Assembly: GCA_032718475.1 (NCBI GenBank)
Contig: JAUCBJ010007462.1
Coordinates: forward strand, 62,001-126,000
Origin: Nemertoderma westbladi
Lineage: Eukaryota > Xenacoelomorpha > Nemertodermatida > Nemertodermatidae
DNA: 64,000 nucleotides
Direction of reading: 5' to 3'
Part shown: piece by piece, positions 30,890-41,877 of the stretch
Layout: each line of letters starts with the position of its first letter
How positions within the stretch are numbered: position 1 is the stretch's first letter
The notes under the pieces: model-generated
What the model saw: only the letters and a program-made list of their open reading frames with translations
Told to the model about the DNA's origin: nothing
The model's database searches: none
Program-made: the position numbers and the translations under genes

Positions 30890-31330
30890 TACCCTTCTAC
30901 CACTAACTCTTACTACTAACGATACTAAACGTACCCTCTTACTAACTTCTCAACTAACTCTTAACTAACTCTTACTACTATCGGTACTACGTACCCTCTT
31001 ACTAACTTCTCAACTAACTCTTACTACTAACGGTACTATGTACCCTCTTACTAACTTCTCAACTAACTCTTACTACTAACGGTACTACGTACCCTCTTAC
31101 TAACTCCACTAACTCTTACTACCGGTACTACGTACCCTCTTACTAACTAACTAACTCCACTAACTCTTACTACCAGTACTACGTACCCTCTTACTAACTC
31201 CACTAACTCTTACTACCGGTACTACGTACCCTCTTACTACTAACTAACTCTCCAACTAACGGTACTACGTACCCTCTTACTACTAACTAACTCTCCAACT
31301 AACGGTACTACGCACCCTCTTACTACTAAC
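30890..31330 (-). repeat. Palindrome-bearing minisatellite of element 2
   Basis: About nine units of 40-55 bp each contain GGTAC-TAC-GTACC (complement of the element 1 motif) separated by CTCTTACTAACT-type sequence. It matches 8,480-9,010 in position and sequence but has a different unit count and order, showing that the array turns over while the palindrome core is kept. Confidence 0.9.
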
Positions 31331-31459
31331 TCTTACTAACTTCTATCTGCCTACTTACTTACTACGTACCTACTATGTACTATTACTTTCCTTTCTCTTT
31401 CTCTCTTTCTCTATTATTTTATTTTTTTTATATTTTATATTTTATATTTGTGTGTGGGA

Positions 31460-31474
31460 AGGGCGTCTCGCCCT
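31460..31474 (-). other. Stop-proximal hyphenated palindrome (element 2)
   Basis: AGGGCG-TCT-CGCCCT is the counterpart of 8,415-8,429, just 3' of the integrase end. Confidence 0.5.
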
Positions 31475-31515
31475 CAATCCCACCCCCCTCAGTCCAACAC
31501 TTGGACGACTAAACT

Positions 31516-33345
31516 CTACGGTGCGCCCTCTAGCAGGCAGCACTTTCCTACAGCCCTCCTGTAGGTCTTCCTATCTTTCGCTCCTATCTTGCCACCTATC
31601 CGCACTTCTACCGATCGGACTCTTCCGTCCTCGTCGGAGTAAGTGTCCACTACTCTTGCCAATCTCCATTGGTTGTTGATGATGGTATCGTCCGCGACGA
31701 TTACCAGATCACCCTTCTTCAACTCCCTAGTGGTATTTCTCCACTTGCTCCTTCTATGAAGTGTGGGTAGATATTCCTCGACCCACCTTCTCCAGTATTC
31801 CGCGCTTATCGCCTTAGCGACTTTCCAACTCTGTCAGGAGTGTATATCGTCTGGGTCTACACCCCGCATATCGATGGTCGCCGGCCTCTCCATTAGAAAG
31901 TGACTGGGTGTCAGCACATCTAATGATTCTGGGTCATCATTTTCTGGGTACAGCGGTCCACCATCAATGATCCCCTTGCACCTAGCCAGCACCGCCCCTC
32001 TTACATCTTCTGTCACCATGTGGGTGTTCATCAACTTCGTCATCAGACGCTTGGAACTACCCACGAGTCTCTCGACGCATCCTAGAGTATGTGGAGCATA
32101 CGGTGTCCTCCTCTCCCACTTCACCTGTCGTCTCCTCATGGCTGCCCTGACTTCCTCCCCTTCCAGGATGTCCAAGGCCTCTGCCAACTCGTTCTCCGCC
32201 CCCACAAAGATGGTTAGATTATCGGAGTATATTACTGCGATCGTCCCACCTTTGCTGTCTCTGAACCTTTCTAAGGCATTGATGAATGCCTATGCGGTTG
32301 CGTCCTGGGCGAGTTCTATTCCTACCGCCCGCGTGTTGTTACATACAAAGATAATGCCGTAGCGCTTCTCCGTGTGCCGCATCACCCTAATCTTTATCGG
32401 CCCGAACATATCTACAACGCAGTGCGTGAATGGCGGGTCGTCTGTCTCACCCTGCTGGCCGGTAATGGCGCCATCTCCTGTACGGCCCGTTCCTTTCTCA
32501 TCCGTCGGCAGGTTTGGCATTGCCCCACTACCGCCTTCACCTTCTTCCTTAGCTGTGTGATCCGGAAGATCCTCCTTATCTCCGTGAGGGTCCGGTTGGT
32601 GCCCCCATGCAATATCGACTTGTGGGAGTCCCAGATGATCTGGTGGACTATCGGCGATCTGTTCGGGATGATGATGGTTTTTTTGGAATAATGAGGCTGG
32701 TGTTATTTAGCACTCTAGAGTTCATTACTAAGATCCCATCTTCATTAAGTTGTGGCGACAGCGTGATAAGCTCGCTGTCCCGATGGAGATGCTGTTATTT
32801 ACCGACACGCTCCACTTCGTCGCCATAGTTCTTTCCCTGTTCGTAGCGAATGATGGCCTTGGCCGCTCCCTCCAGATCAAAGTTTGGTTTATTTTTGGTG
32901 TCTTTACCGACTCCCTTGAGGAAATCCCCGAAGGCTCTCCAATACGCCACTAACTTCTTGGTCTTGTACCAACTTGAGCTGTAGCTGAGGAGTTTGTCCG
33001 TCGGGTTATCGCATAGTTCTTCTGTTTTTGGTTGCACGTCCCTGATCTCCCTCACCATCTGACTATATATTTCTTCGCCTTCTGAGTCTCCTCCCTCTTC
33101 CTCTAATACTACTTCCTCTGAGCCCGGGTCCACCTTCTTCATCAGTGGCCAGGCTGTCTTATCGTTCAGGAATTGTGGCCCGTGCTGCCACAATACTTCC
33201 TTCTTCAAGAAAGTGTGGCGTACCACGCCCCTCGATAACAAGTCCACTGGGTTCTCGTCCATTGGGCAGTAGTGCCACCTTTCCAACTCAGTCGTCACTC
33301 TTATTTCGTCCACCCTATTTGCGACGAATATAGGGTATCTCGTCT
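31516..33345 (-). pseudogene. pol: RNase H end and integrase of BEL/Pao element 2
   Basis: On the minus strand the order is MDEIRVTTELERWHYCPMDENP (RNase H end), the linker, the H-H-C-C zinc domain, the catalytic core and the C-terminal domain ending at 31,516. The sequence parallels element 1 closely but is split by frameshifts near 32,600, 32,450 and 32,270, by a TAA at about 32,790 (Gln in element 1) and by a stop at about 31,833. The second catalytic Asp region is damaged near 32,225. It shows that the TGA at 7,150 in element 1 was a glycine codon. Confidence 0.88.
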
Positions 33346-33410
33346 AAGTCGATCATCATTGATCTACGTGGTCTAAGTCGATCATCAAGTCTAAGTCGAA
33401 AGCCAAATTA

Positions 33411-33510
33411 GAGTCATTGGAGCGGCCTGAAGAGTCATTGGAGCGGCCTGAAGAGCCATTGGAGCGGCCTGAAGAGTCATTGGAGCGGCCTGAAGAGTCA
33501 TTGGTGCAGC
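33411..33510 (+). repeat. 24-bp coding repeat, about four units
   Basis: Tandem 24-base units encode a repeating SLERPEE-type heptad-plus-one peptide at the start of the element 3 pol remnant. Units differ at only a few bases, indicating recent expansion. Confidence 0.85.
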
Positions 33511-35106
33511 TCGGAGACCTGTCAGACCTAGAGACTTACGTGACTACAAGGTCCGGAAGGGTAAGTTATGACATAAAACCACCCTTACAGACTACACAAG
33601 GGTCACAATTAGTAAGTGACGGACAGAAAATGACTGACAAGATGGAGCCTTTAGTTTCCAAACCTGCGGGTTTGGATTCGAAACTTCCATTAGCTAGCGG
33701 GCAACCGTCGCTGGCATTAGAGCCATGTAGTATTTATGACAAATTACTAAATTCGTCCGCCTCTTGGCTGACAATTTGTAAAAGAACTGCGTGGTTAAGC
33801 CGATACGTTTCGTACCTTTGTTTAAAACATTCGGAACATTTAGGAGAACAAACGAGCACTAATATTGAGCGAATTCAGAAATTGAAACAACCTCTGACAG
33901 AGGATGAGATTGATCAAGCGGAATTAAAGCATTTGAACCATTATCAAATGTGTGCCTTCCCTAAAGAATTCTATCTATTATCGGCTCAACGACCAGTTCT
34001 CTATAAACCCCTTAGAAAATGGAGTCCATTAATCCATAAGGGTTTGATTTGTCATAGATCGAGAATCCAGACTGTCGACATAAACTCACAGTTTAGGTTC
34101 CCAGTGATAATCCCTAGTCACCCAATAGAATTGCAAAGAGCGATTCTATTGGATATACATAAGAGGCTGCATCGCGCGGGAATGTTACACTGTTTGTCAG
34201 CAGCGAGACAGCGATTCATTCTATTGCAGCCAAGCAGGGCAGTAGGTACTATGTACGATGCCTGTCTGGTTTGCAAGAGAGTGAACGCCAGAGTATTGGA
34301 ACAGGAGATGGCTGAACTCCCGGAAGCGAGAGTGCAGGCATATGACCCACCCTTTATGAACACAGGGGTGGACTGCTTTGGACTGATTGAGGCAAAGAGT
34401 GGACGGCTGACCCACAAACGATGGGGCCTGCTACTGATATGTATGGCCAGTAGAGCCATACACATGTGTAGCAGACATGTGGACCAAATCTCTGCTCCTG
34501 GCCTTAAAGAGATTTATGGCCAGGAGAGGACTAGTAAGGGCGTTCTACTCCGACAAGGGTACAAACTTTGTCGGGGGCAATAGCGAGTTAAAAGCGGCTC
34601 ATAGGGCGGCGCAGAATAGAGAAATCTCTGCAGCACTTTTGCCGCAAAGAGTGGAGTGGAAGTTTAACACTCCAGAAAGTCCCTTGAGAGGAGGAAGTTG
34701 GGAGCATTTGGTTTGCTCCATAAAACAGGCTATTGCCAAAACATTGCCTGTAAACAAACAACTTACCGACAACGAGCTGGTAACAGCTTTCATCGAAATC
34801 GAGCATACATTAAACTCGAGGCCGATAGCTATGTTGCCAGACGGTGTTGCATTAATGCCGAATCATTTGCCAATGCAGAGTCCAGCGTTTCTTGTGCCGG
34901 CATCAGAAGCCATTAGTGCCGACCTATATAGTCGAAAGAGCTGGAAAATAACTCAATTCGTAGCGTACACATTCTGGGAATATTGGCGGGAATATTATCT
35001 TCCCACAATATCCACCAGATCTAAGTGGTACAAAACAGTTCGGAGCCTCCAAAGAGGAGACTACGTATTAATAACCGAACCAGTTGTCAAAAGAAAGTAT
35101 TGGTAG
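33417..35106 (+). pseudogene. pol: Pao-type pol C-terminal part with integrase (element 3)
   Basis: After the repeat-encoded segment comes a linker (SASWLTICKRTAWLSRYVSYL, typical of the region before Pao integrases). The zinc domain (HKRLHRAGMLHCL ... CLVCKR) and catalytic core follow: first Asp in GVDCFG, second in FYSDKGTNFVG, Glu in SWEHLV. The C-terminal end includes SRKSWKITQFVAYTFWEYWREYYLP and RGDYVLIT. One frameshift near 34,475 separates the first Asp from the rest. The triad residues are all present. It is distant from the integrases of elements 1 and 2. Confidence 0.88.
33658..33675. repeat. Recurrent palindrome P18, copy 1
   Basis: CCAAACCTGCGGGTTTGG has 7-bp perfect arms around a 4-base centre, inside the pol reading frame where it encodes KPAGLD. 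Outer arms (AGTTT/AAACT, ATGGA/TCCAT) extend the potential hairpin to about 33,640-33,692. Confidence 0.8.
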
Positions 35107-35880
35107 ACCGGAGTCCTCTTGCACATACACCCGGACGTACAAAATATAGTACGCACCGTCACTGTAAAAATAAGGTGCAAGTGTCCAAACCAAAAGAAGT
35201 GTAAAACTAATGGTTTCACACCTTGGACAGACCGGTCCAAGATATCGTGTTACTAGAGGAGCACGCATCGAGACAGGAGACTATAATTTGTCTCCTGCCT
35301 CAAACCAAAATTAGTGTTGGATCGCAAATTCACCTCGTATGCATTCCTCGTATGCAAATACTAGGAAATGCATAGGAGCGGGTTTGTGGTGATTTGCGTT
35401 GAGAATTTGTCTAGTGGGTATCAAAACAAAATTTTATTTTCATAAAATGTTTGGAAAATTAAAAAATTTTAAAATTAGAAGTGAACCCAAGACAATTCCA
35501 AACGCTGCATATAGACGCATTCTAGAATTCGTCTATAGATGTACAGTAATTTGAAAGTTGTGAAGCCTGGAAAATAGTATTTGAACATCATGGTGATGGC
35601 TATATTATGTAGGAGTGTAAATTGAGACAAGTATAGGGGAGTAGTTTGGGCATCAAAAAGTGAGTTGGTCACGGCCAGTTTATCTCCGAAGTTTTTCCGC
35701 TATGCATGGGAATAGGTTAGAAGGTAGTTAGGAATGAGACGGGATCAGACGGGACCTGAACTGCTGGAAGGTGGCCGGGGGTTCGGGAAGTCTGTCCTTC
35801 GGCATCATCTAACTGATTTACCCACAGTGTAATTAGATACGTAACAGACCTATTGGATATATGTATATATACGCGGCAAA
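35107..35880 (+). other. Spacer between integrase and ORF-X4
   Basis: This is AT-rich non-coding sequence in the position of the palindromic array of elements 1 and 2. No array of that type is present; only short direct repeats such as CTCGTATGCA (35,335-35,358) are seen. Confidence 0.6.
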
Positions 35881-37295
35881 ATGGAGAAGGAAATGAGAGC
35901 GCAACCGAGGAGAGGGTTCACCGCCAGAGAGGAGGGGGAACTAGCGTTCGCCCAACCCGGGTGTAAGGATTCGAATGTTTACTACCACGGGAGATCGGTG
36001 ATGGAGTTGAACGGGAAGTATCAGCCCATGTATGAGACCGCATGGAGGTTCTACGAAAAGAATATCGCACTCGTTATCCCTATGACTATGCCCTTGATGT
36101 ATGCAGCATTAGCGCAGACCCAGATGAGGAAATCGCCCGTCTATACCACATGAACATGTATTTACGGCATGATGAACCGCTACCTGCAGTCCGGGATCAA
36201 TTCAACAGAATGCACCTTTACCGGAGGACTCGAGGCGAGGATCAGGAGACGCCAAAGGTTTTCAGTGTATACAAGTTGTTCTACAAATGCGGCGAATGAA
36301 TGAATAAGCAAGATGTAGCAATCCCCGACCGACTGAACGAGCAGCATCCTGAGCCGATATTAACGCGATGTCAAGCTCACCAGTTTCTTAGATACAACGA
36401 GGGAGGTTACCCGATGAGCAACTCGATGATCAGCATCGACTTTAGCAGAAAGAGACCTCCGGGACCCATTACGCTGACCATTACGACTTTAGATCCGTAT
36501 ACGGAGATTAAACCCTGTTCGACACCCGCTTTGATAGAGACGGCGGTGGCCATTTCGCTATACCGAGCCTATAAGGACCTAGAGTTGCGGCATGAAGTGG
36601 CATGGGACTCGAGTACCAAACCCGCGGGTTTGGAGCTCTCGAGTCCCTGGACCACGTTTACTTCGCCTCACCAAGCGAGAAAGCTCACGCCTGAGCATCA
36701 GGACGATATAGATGCGTTGCGGCAGGAGGAGGGAGCGGCGAAAGCGAAGCAGTTTTTCGAAGTGCGGATAGCGGAGTATAATAAGACCATGGATAGACAT
36801 CAAGAGGAAACTAGGAGAGTGACTGGATTTGTTCCACAGGCTGTATCTCAACCCCGACCGGTGTATTATTCCGACGGCAACGAACCTGCGATATTGGTAG
36901 ATCACCCGGAGTCGCGAGAAGCCATTCGATTCTTGCTGATGGTGATGTCGTTGGATCATTGGAACGTCGACTGCCTACGGGAAGTTTTATTCGCGAAGTT
37001 CTTGCATGACATCCTGATGCAGATAACGGATTATGATACGTTAGACAAGATTGGAGCTCCGGGGAAGGAGAGCAAATTATTTGGTTGGTTGGACAAGTAT
37101 ATAAAGGTATGGGTCGCGGTGGCTACATTTCCGGACGACAAGGAGGTAGATCAGGCGTGGCAGAGGAGGAAGGGTTCCTATACACACTGGTCTACAGAGT
37201 TATTTAATAGGTTTGAGAAAACACAGGTACAAGGTACTACTGTACTATGGTACAGCTGTATGCCGAAATACTGCAAGCTGTCGCAAACTATCTGA
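35881..37295 (+). pseudogene. ORF-X4, N-terminal part (element 3), with an extra ~330-residue segment
   Basis: The frame from ATG 35,881 shifts near 36,060 and then continues to 37,295 with a single TGA at 36,297. Residues around DPDEEIARLYH...AVRDQFNRMHLYRR...VFSVYKLFYKCGE align in pattern with the ORF-X1 N-terminal domain (HPEEKTRGYYERL...DHFREVHEQR...IFEHFHYVVKGDE). The following 331 codons have no counterpart at that place in X1. They include a KLTPEHQDD helix-rich stretch and a block (REAIRF...LDHWNVDCLREVLFAKF) loosely resembling a central X1 segment. Function is unknown. The reading is cut by the LINE downstream. Confidence 0.6.
36616..36633. repeat. Recurrent palindrome P18, copy 2
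   Basis: CCAAACCCGCGGGTTTGG is a perfect 18-bp palindrome, flanked by outer arms GGACTCGAG/CTCGAGTCC (36,606-36,614 and 36,639-36,647), so about 42 bases can fold. It lies within the open frame and encodes TKPAGLE, almost the same peptide as copy 1. Confidence 0.85.
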
Positions 37296-37356
37296 CTGTA
37301 CCGATCCGGTTTAGCCTTACATAACTATAGACCTTTTCTGGTGAATTACACAAACT

Positions 37357-38401
37357 GTGATAATAATGGCGCCGACAAAGATAGATACAAATTCACTTAA
37401 TGCGCGCATGGACCGTCTCGAAAACCTACTAACTAAAGTATCTAATAACATAGAGAGAATTGACAACCAACTAAACCCGTCTGACGGATCTCCTTCCTTC
37501 TTAATCCAGTCAACTGAAGCAAGACAATTCAACACTTCGAAAAGATAATGGTAATTTGATATCCGAAATTAACATTTTATCTGCGAGAATCGATAAATCT
37601 GAACTTGCCAACGATTCCCTTGCCCAGTACGTACGACGTAACAATGTGCTATTCCACGGAATCGAGGAGGGAAATAACAAATCCGATAGGTTAGCTATTG
37701 AAAGGATCGTAGAGTTTTGCGGGGTCGATATTAATGATATCGACGTATCTCACCGATTAGGTCAACCGAAAGCAGGTAAGCGTCGTCCAATAGTTGTACG
37801 GTTCCTACATCATGCTACTCGTTACGCAATCTTCTCCAGGAAATCCGATTTCAAGAACGGGGTCTATTCGACGGACCACCTGACACCATTTCGCGCGGAA
37901 CTTCTTCGAGAAGCAACGAAATGAAAGAAGGAGGGTAGAATATACACTGCATACTCATCCAATGGAAATGTACAGATTCGCATTGAACGCAATTCTCTAC
38001 CGAGAAACATCAATTCATTGCAAGATATCAAAGATATTACTGCAAATACATCCACTCATAGTGTTACTCAACGACCGAATAAGAAGTCTCTTCAAGGAGG
38101 TCCTAGTCGAGACAAACGAGTTACCAGGAATTCATCTCTAGGGGGTGGCGGGCATTCCAACCGGGATGGTAAGAAGGTGAATAAGAATGCGCTCCCAGGT
38201 TCGTACCCGGCGGTTGATCCGACCCATCCATCTGTGGACGTCAAGCTCTCCTCCAATTCGCCATCGATTAATAACCTGGAAAGTGAAGACATCATTGTCG
38301 ACGAAATCGACGCCGTTACCACCTTCCAACAACGCCAGAATAGTTCGCCAATTACTCCCTCTTTAAACCCTTATAACTCTCTGGACTGTGATGGAAATTA
38401 A
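37357..38401 (+). pseudogene. LINE C2 ORF1 (coiled coil plus RNA-binding domain type)
   Basis: The N-terminus is a predicted coiled coil (NARMDRLENLLTKVSNNIERIDNQL). After a frameshift near 37,548 come the ISEINILSARI helix and an RRM-like region, NNVLFHGIEE...VSHRLGQ...RPIVVRFLHHATR, as in L1-type ORF1 proteins also found in some L2/CR1 LINEs. An in-frame TGA at 37,922 and a basic C-terminal tail to 38,401 follow. Such proteins bind LINE RNA as trimers; that is family knowledge. Confidence 0.75.
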
Positions 38402-38682
38402 TACGCATATAGGATCCTAGGAAACCCCTAATCCGGTCATCCAGAAAGGCAATTCAAATTATTATTAACTCTTGGAATAATTTACAGAATTAATTTAACT
38501 GACTTACAATATCATTAGTGGCCCATATATGGTCAGGGCTTAACGGGATGTACTGATTTATTAATATTATATATTATAACATAATGTATAATATATATAC
38601 ATTGTATTAAGCGACAGTATGCAGTGTGCAGGCTGTCAGCTGAGGCATTATTGCAGGTGGGAAGATTGATACGAACTCTAAT

Positions 38683-41600
38683 TGTAGTAATTCATGTGCT
38701 CTCTGTTTTTCAGGATTCAAAAATAATGATAATACCATTTTATGCACGGTGTGTAGAAACAGTTATCACCAGCAGTGTGGAACTTGCCTGACATATGGAG
38801 AAACCGCAGAGCTTGAACTGTCTCAGTTTTTTACGAGTCACTACTGCATTTGTTGTTTACATGGGATTTTTCCTTTTAGCGATATTCCTTCTAACGACTA
38901 TGATATTTTCGGAATTTCCGACGATTTATACTTGCTCAACGAAAATGCTGATAATCCTAGTTTTGCTACTATTGATCCGGATAATAACATTCAAAATTTA
39001 GCGCGAAATAGCGAATACTATAATGATACTAAATTTAACAGTGAAATCGAGCGTATAGGTTCTCATCATAACTCTTTTTCTGTATATCACCTAAATTGTA
39101 GAAGCCTAAACAATAATCTTTCTTACACTGCTGAATTTTTAAGTACATTAGACGAAGATTTTGATGTTATCACTTTTACTGAAACATTAGTAGGTGCTAA
39201 AGACAATCACTGTAAATTAAAACTTGACAACTATGTAGGACCGCTACTATCAGACAGACCAGAGGGACGTTCTTCAGGTTCCGGTTGGGGTGTGGGAATT
39301 TACATTAAGGATACGCTAACCTTTTCGGAACGAGACAACTTGACTGTGTCTGGAATTCATAATAAATGGATCCAAATTAAAAAATCCAACAATAAGTCCT
39401 TAGTGTTAGGTGTAATATACAGACCCCCGTCTGTCAATTACAATAATTTTATTAATATTCTAGAACCCGCATTGGCGAAAGTATCTGATAAAAATATAGA
39501 TATCGTCCTCACTGGTGACTTCAATGTTAACTTAAACAAAATGACATCAGAAAGTGCACGATACTTACAGATACTTTCATCATACGGATTTTCCCAATTA
39601 ATAAAATAACCCACTCGAATTGTACACGGTGCTAATTCAACGCTTGACCATATTATTACTAATATTACGAATGATTTTACTACTGCCGGCGTTTTTTTAT
39701 CAGAAATTGGCACAACAGACCACCTTGGAACATTTGCGTTATTTCATAATTATTCTGCTTTTTTCAAACAACCCAATACTAAAATGTGCTATGATTATAG
39801 CAAATTTAACTTAAATAGTTTTTTGCTCGACATTTCATTACCACCTCTCGCAGCTTACCGATCACATAATTTACCGACAGATAAAAAATTTGACACATTT
39901 TACAATTCTTTTGATCAATTATGCCAAAAACACTTACCTAAAAAAATAATTACAAAAGAAAAATTGCACGCAAACCATGGCTAACTCCTTTGCTAATTAA
40001 ATCAATTTCTAAAAAAAATAAATTATATGAAAAATTATCACCGTGTTCTGAAACCCAAAAAGCCTATAAAACATATCGTAATAATTTAACGACTGTAATC
40101 AGAGCCGCTGAAAAATCATTCTATAATCAAGAATTTTTAAAAAACAAAGGAAATATGCGCAAGACGTGGTCTGTAATTAACTCTGTATTACACAAAAATA
40201 AGAAATCCCTAAGCCCTACCAAAATTGCTTTCAGAACAGAAGTAGGGGCAAAAATAACGTCTGATCCCCATAAAATAGCATCTATTTTTAACGAACATTT
40301 TTCAACTATTTGACCAAAACTTGCCAGTACAATACCCCGATCTAACCGATGCCCTACCCGCCACATTAACCATCGACACTCGAATTCATTTACTCTTATT
40401 GAAACTTCTGTAGCTGAAATTCACTACCTACCGGTACTTTTACAAATAAATGAAAACATCGCTACTAATGACAACTTTCCCAGTAAATTATTAAAAATTG
40501 CTGCTGAACACATTGCACCTCATCTAGCATATTTATTTAACCTATGTATCACAACAGGTCATTATCCAGTTTCTCTTAAACAATCTAAAATAATCCCATG
40601 TTTTAAGGGGGGTGATCCACTAGATTCTAATAACTATAGGCCAATATAATTATTGCCAGTTTTTACAAAAATTCTAGAACAGGTTATATACTCACAGCTT
40701 CAATCTTATTTAGATCATTTCTGTATTTTGACTGCATCACAATTCGGTTTTCGAAAGAGGATTTCGGTTTTCGAAAGAGGATTTCTACGGCTTCGGCTAT
40801 TCTAACGGTTACAGAAAAAATTAGATCTCACCTTGACTCAAAAGAATCTATCTGCGCAATTTATCTAGATTTAAAAAAAGCGTTTGATACGCTGAACCAC
40901 TCTACCTTATTTAAAAAATTAGAATCTTACGGAATTCGAGGCACCCCCCAGACTTTACTTAGGAGTTTTCTAACAGACCGTACACAATCAGTATCCTTAA
41001 ATGGCGTAATCTCACCCACTCTTCCGGTGATCTGGGGAACGCCCCTGGGTTCAGTCCTTTCACCATTGCTGTTTCTTTTATATGTGAACAACTTACCGGA
41101 CGCATCCAAATTTTTGACAACTTTATTTGCCGACGATACGACGTTACTGGGCTTCAATTCAGACTTAAAATTATTGATTAACAACACAAACGCTGAACTG
41201 GAAAAAATTTCGGACTGGCTTATAGACAACTCATTATCACTTAATCTAAGTAAAACAGAATACTCTATTTTTAGTAACAAAAACTGCCTTGGACTACCGA
41301 AAGTTAAAATTAAAGCCAAAGAAATTACTAAGGTAAATAGCACTAAGTACTTAAGTGTCTTTATCGATGACAATTTGAGCTGGAAAACGCATATAAATTA
41401 CATCCTTAAAAAAATATCTAGATCCTCCTGACTTTTTTATAAATTAAGACACTTTTTCCCAAGCCAAATTTTACGTACGCTGTATTATACATTAATTAAT
41501 CCTTACATCACTTATGGAATTCTTGCTTGGGGTACTGCCTGCAAATCAATAACACGTCCACTAAGAATTAAAGTTAATAAAATCTTGCGTTGCATAACAT

Positions 41601-41877
41601 TTAGTGACTACCGGGCTCACTCTGTGCCACTTTACAAATCACTAAATGTTTTGCCAATCGAATCTATATTTGAATTACAATTAGGCCAGTTAATGTACGA
41701 TATATCAAAATCTTCTAATAATCACCCTCTTTCAAATTTTTAGACTAAATTGTCTGATATTCATTTATATAACACCCGTTCGTTTTACTAAATTGTCTGA
41801 TATTCATTTATATAACACCCGTTCATCTACTTTAGGCAAATTCGTAGTACCGTTAACCCGTCTCAATGTAGCACACC
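38683..41877 (+). pseudogene. LINE C2 ORF2: PHD-like finger, APE endonuclease, reverse transcriptase (degraded)
   Basis: The N-terminus has a PHD-like cysteine/histidine array (CALC...CTVC..SYHQQC...HYCICC). The endonuclease begins at SVYHLNCRSLNNN, with TFTETLV (catalytic Glu), VLGVIYRPP and IVLTGDFNVNL, then a stop at 39,607. Beyond it are IGTTDHLG (SDH-like), the RT region NNYRPI and YLDLKKAFDTL, a GTPLGSVLSP motif, LFADDTTLL and SLNLSKTEY, with many stops and frameshifts. About 20 bases are duplicated at 40,745-40,782, and a roughly 44-base direct repeat is at 41,743-41,823. The reading breaks at RLNVAH where the dimer is inserted. Confidence 0.82.
41874..41877. repeat. Candidate 4-bp target duplication (CACC), left
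   Basis: CACC precedes dimer unit A. The same tetramer is at the A/B junction (44,890-44,893) and after unit B (47,911-47,914), where the LINE reading resumes. Confidence 0.6.

Larger units (their letters stand above)
23302..33345 (-). mobile_element. BEL/Pao element 2 (minus strand), 5'-truncated sister of element 1
   Basis: In element orientation the order is RNase H end, integrase, palindromic repeat array, ORF-X2, 3' UTR and LTR, identical in order and close in sequence to element 1. Sequence upstream of the RNase H region is missing. The break at about 33,345 falls in the GACGAGATA segment corresponding to 6,543-6,551 of element 1. A family A LINE is inserted in ORF-X2. Many indels and stops show that this copy is older or less constrained than element 1. 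Confidence 0.88.
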
